12,787 nt of DNA from Methanosarcinaceae archaeon (GTDB lineage: Archaea; Halobacteriota; Methanosarcinia; Methanosarcinales; Methanosarcinaceae): the NCBI GenBank assembly GCA_017613335.1, contig JAGAEB010000078.1, forward strand, positions 1 to 12,787, read 5' to 3'. The position numbers and the translations under genes are program-made. The notes under the pieces are model-generated. The model was not told where the DNA came from, ran no database searches, and worked only from the letters and a program-made list of their open reading frames with translations. Position 1 is the stretch's first letter; the number at the start of each line of letters is the position of its first letter. Positions 12,741-12,787 of this stretch are shown piece after piece.

Positions 12741-12787
12741 ATTAAGACCGTGTGAAATATTTCAGGACAGACTGCAGGACATTTATG

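Overview
The window looks like chromosomal DNA from a methanogenic archaeon, probably of the Methanomicrobiales or a close relative. The evidence is a methanogenesis marker 12-type protein, an archaeal zinc-finger RPA with its COG3390 partner, an archaeal NYN-domain (TIGR00288-type) protein, a PaaK-like aryl-CoA ligase with an ACT-domain neighbour, TATA-type promoters, strong GGAGGT and GGTGATC ribosome binding sites, and a HisKA_2-type sensor kinase with a stand-alone receiver protein. I cannot name the species from the sequence.

Layout. The plus-strand half (1-5465) holds the end of an unidentified gene (1-141), a two-gene RPA operon (453-2681), a zinc-finger rhomboid protease followed by an unrecognised gene (3014-4471), and an NYN-domain protein (4764-5465). 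The minus-strand half (5477-12740) holds, in transcription order from the right edge, a dCache/HAMP/PAS histidine kinase (12740-10056), a receiver-only response regulator (10022-9657), the PaaK-like ligase (9206-7905), a double-ACT protein (7704-7264), a DUF2103-like protein (6895-6557) and the methanogenesis marker 12-like ASKHA protein (6436-5477). The two halves converge with only 11 bases between stop codons.

How the genes fit together. RPA and its partner form a translationally coupled ssDNA-binding unit. The ligase and ACT protein probably serve aryl-acid activation and its amino-acid-sensitive control. Kinase and regulator form a two-component pair without a recognisable output. The rhomboid and the gene 18 bases after it probably share a transcript.

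Most unusual. Every intergenic spacer longer than 110 bases, except the 200-base one between the ligase and ACT genes, contains a short tandem array, and each array has its own unit: 17 bp x3, 22 bp x4, 25 bp x4, 29 bp x3, 16 bp x4, about 23 bp x6 and 17 bp x3. A further 15-bp x9 array lies in frame inside RPA. One array includes the last codons and stop of the ACT gene as its first unit. The kinase reading frame also runs about 65 codons past the normal end of its ATPase domain into AT-rich, promoter-like DNA. I found no rRNA, tRNA, CRISPR array or insertion sequence.
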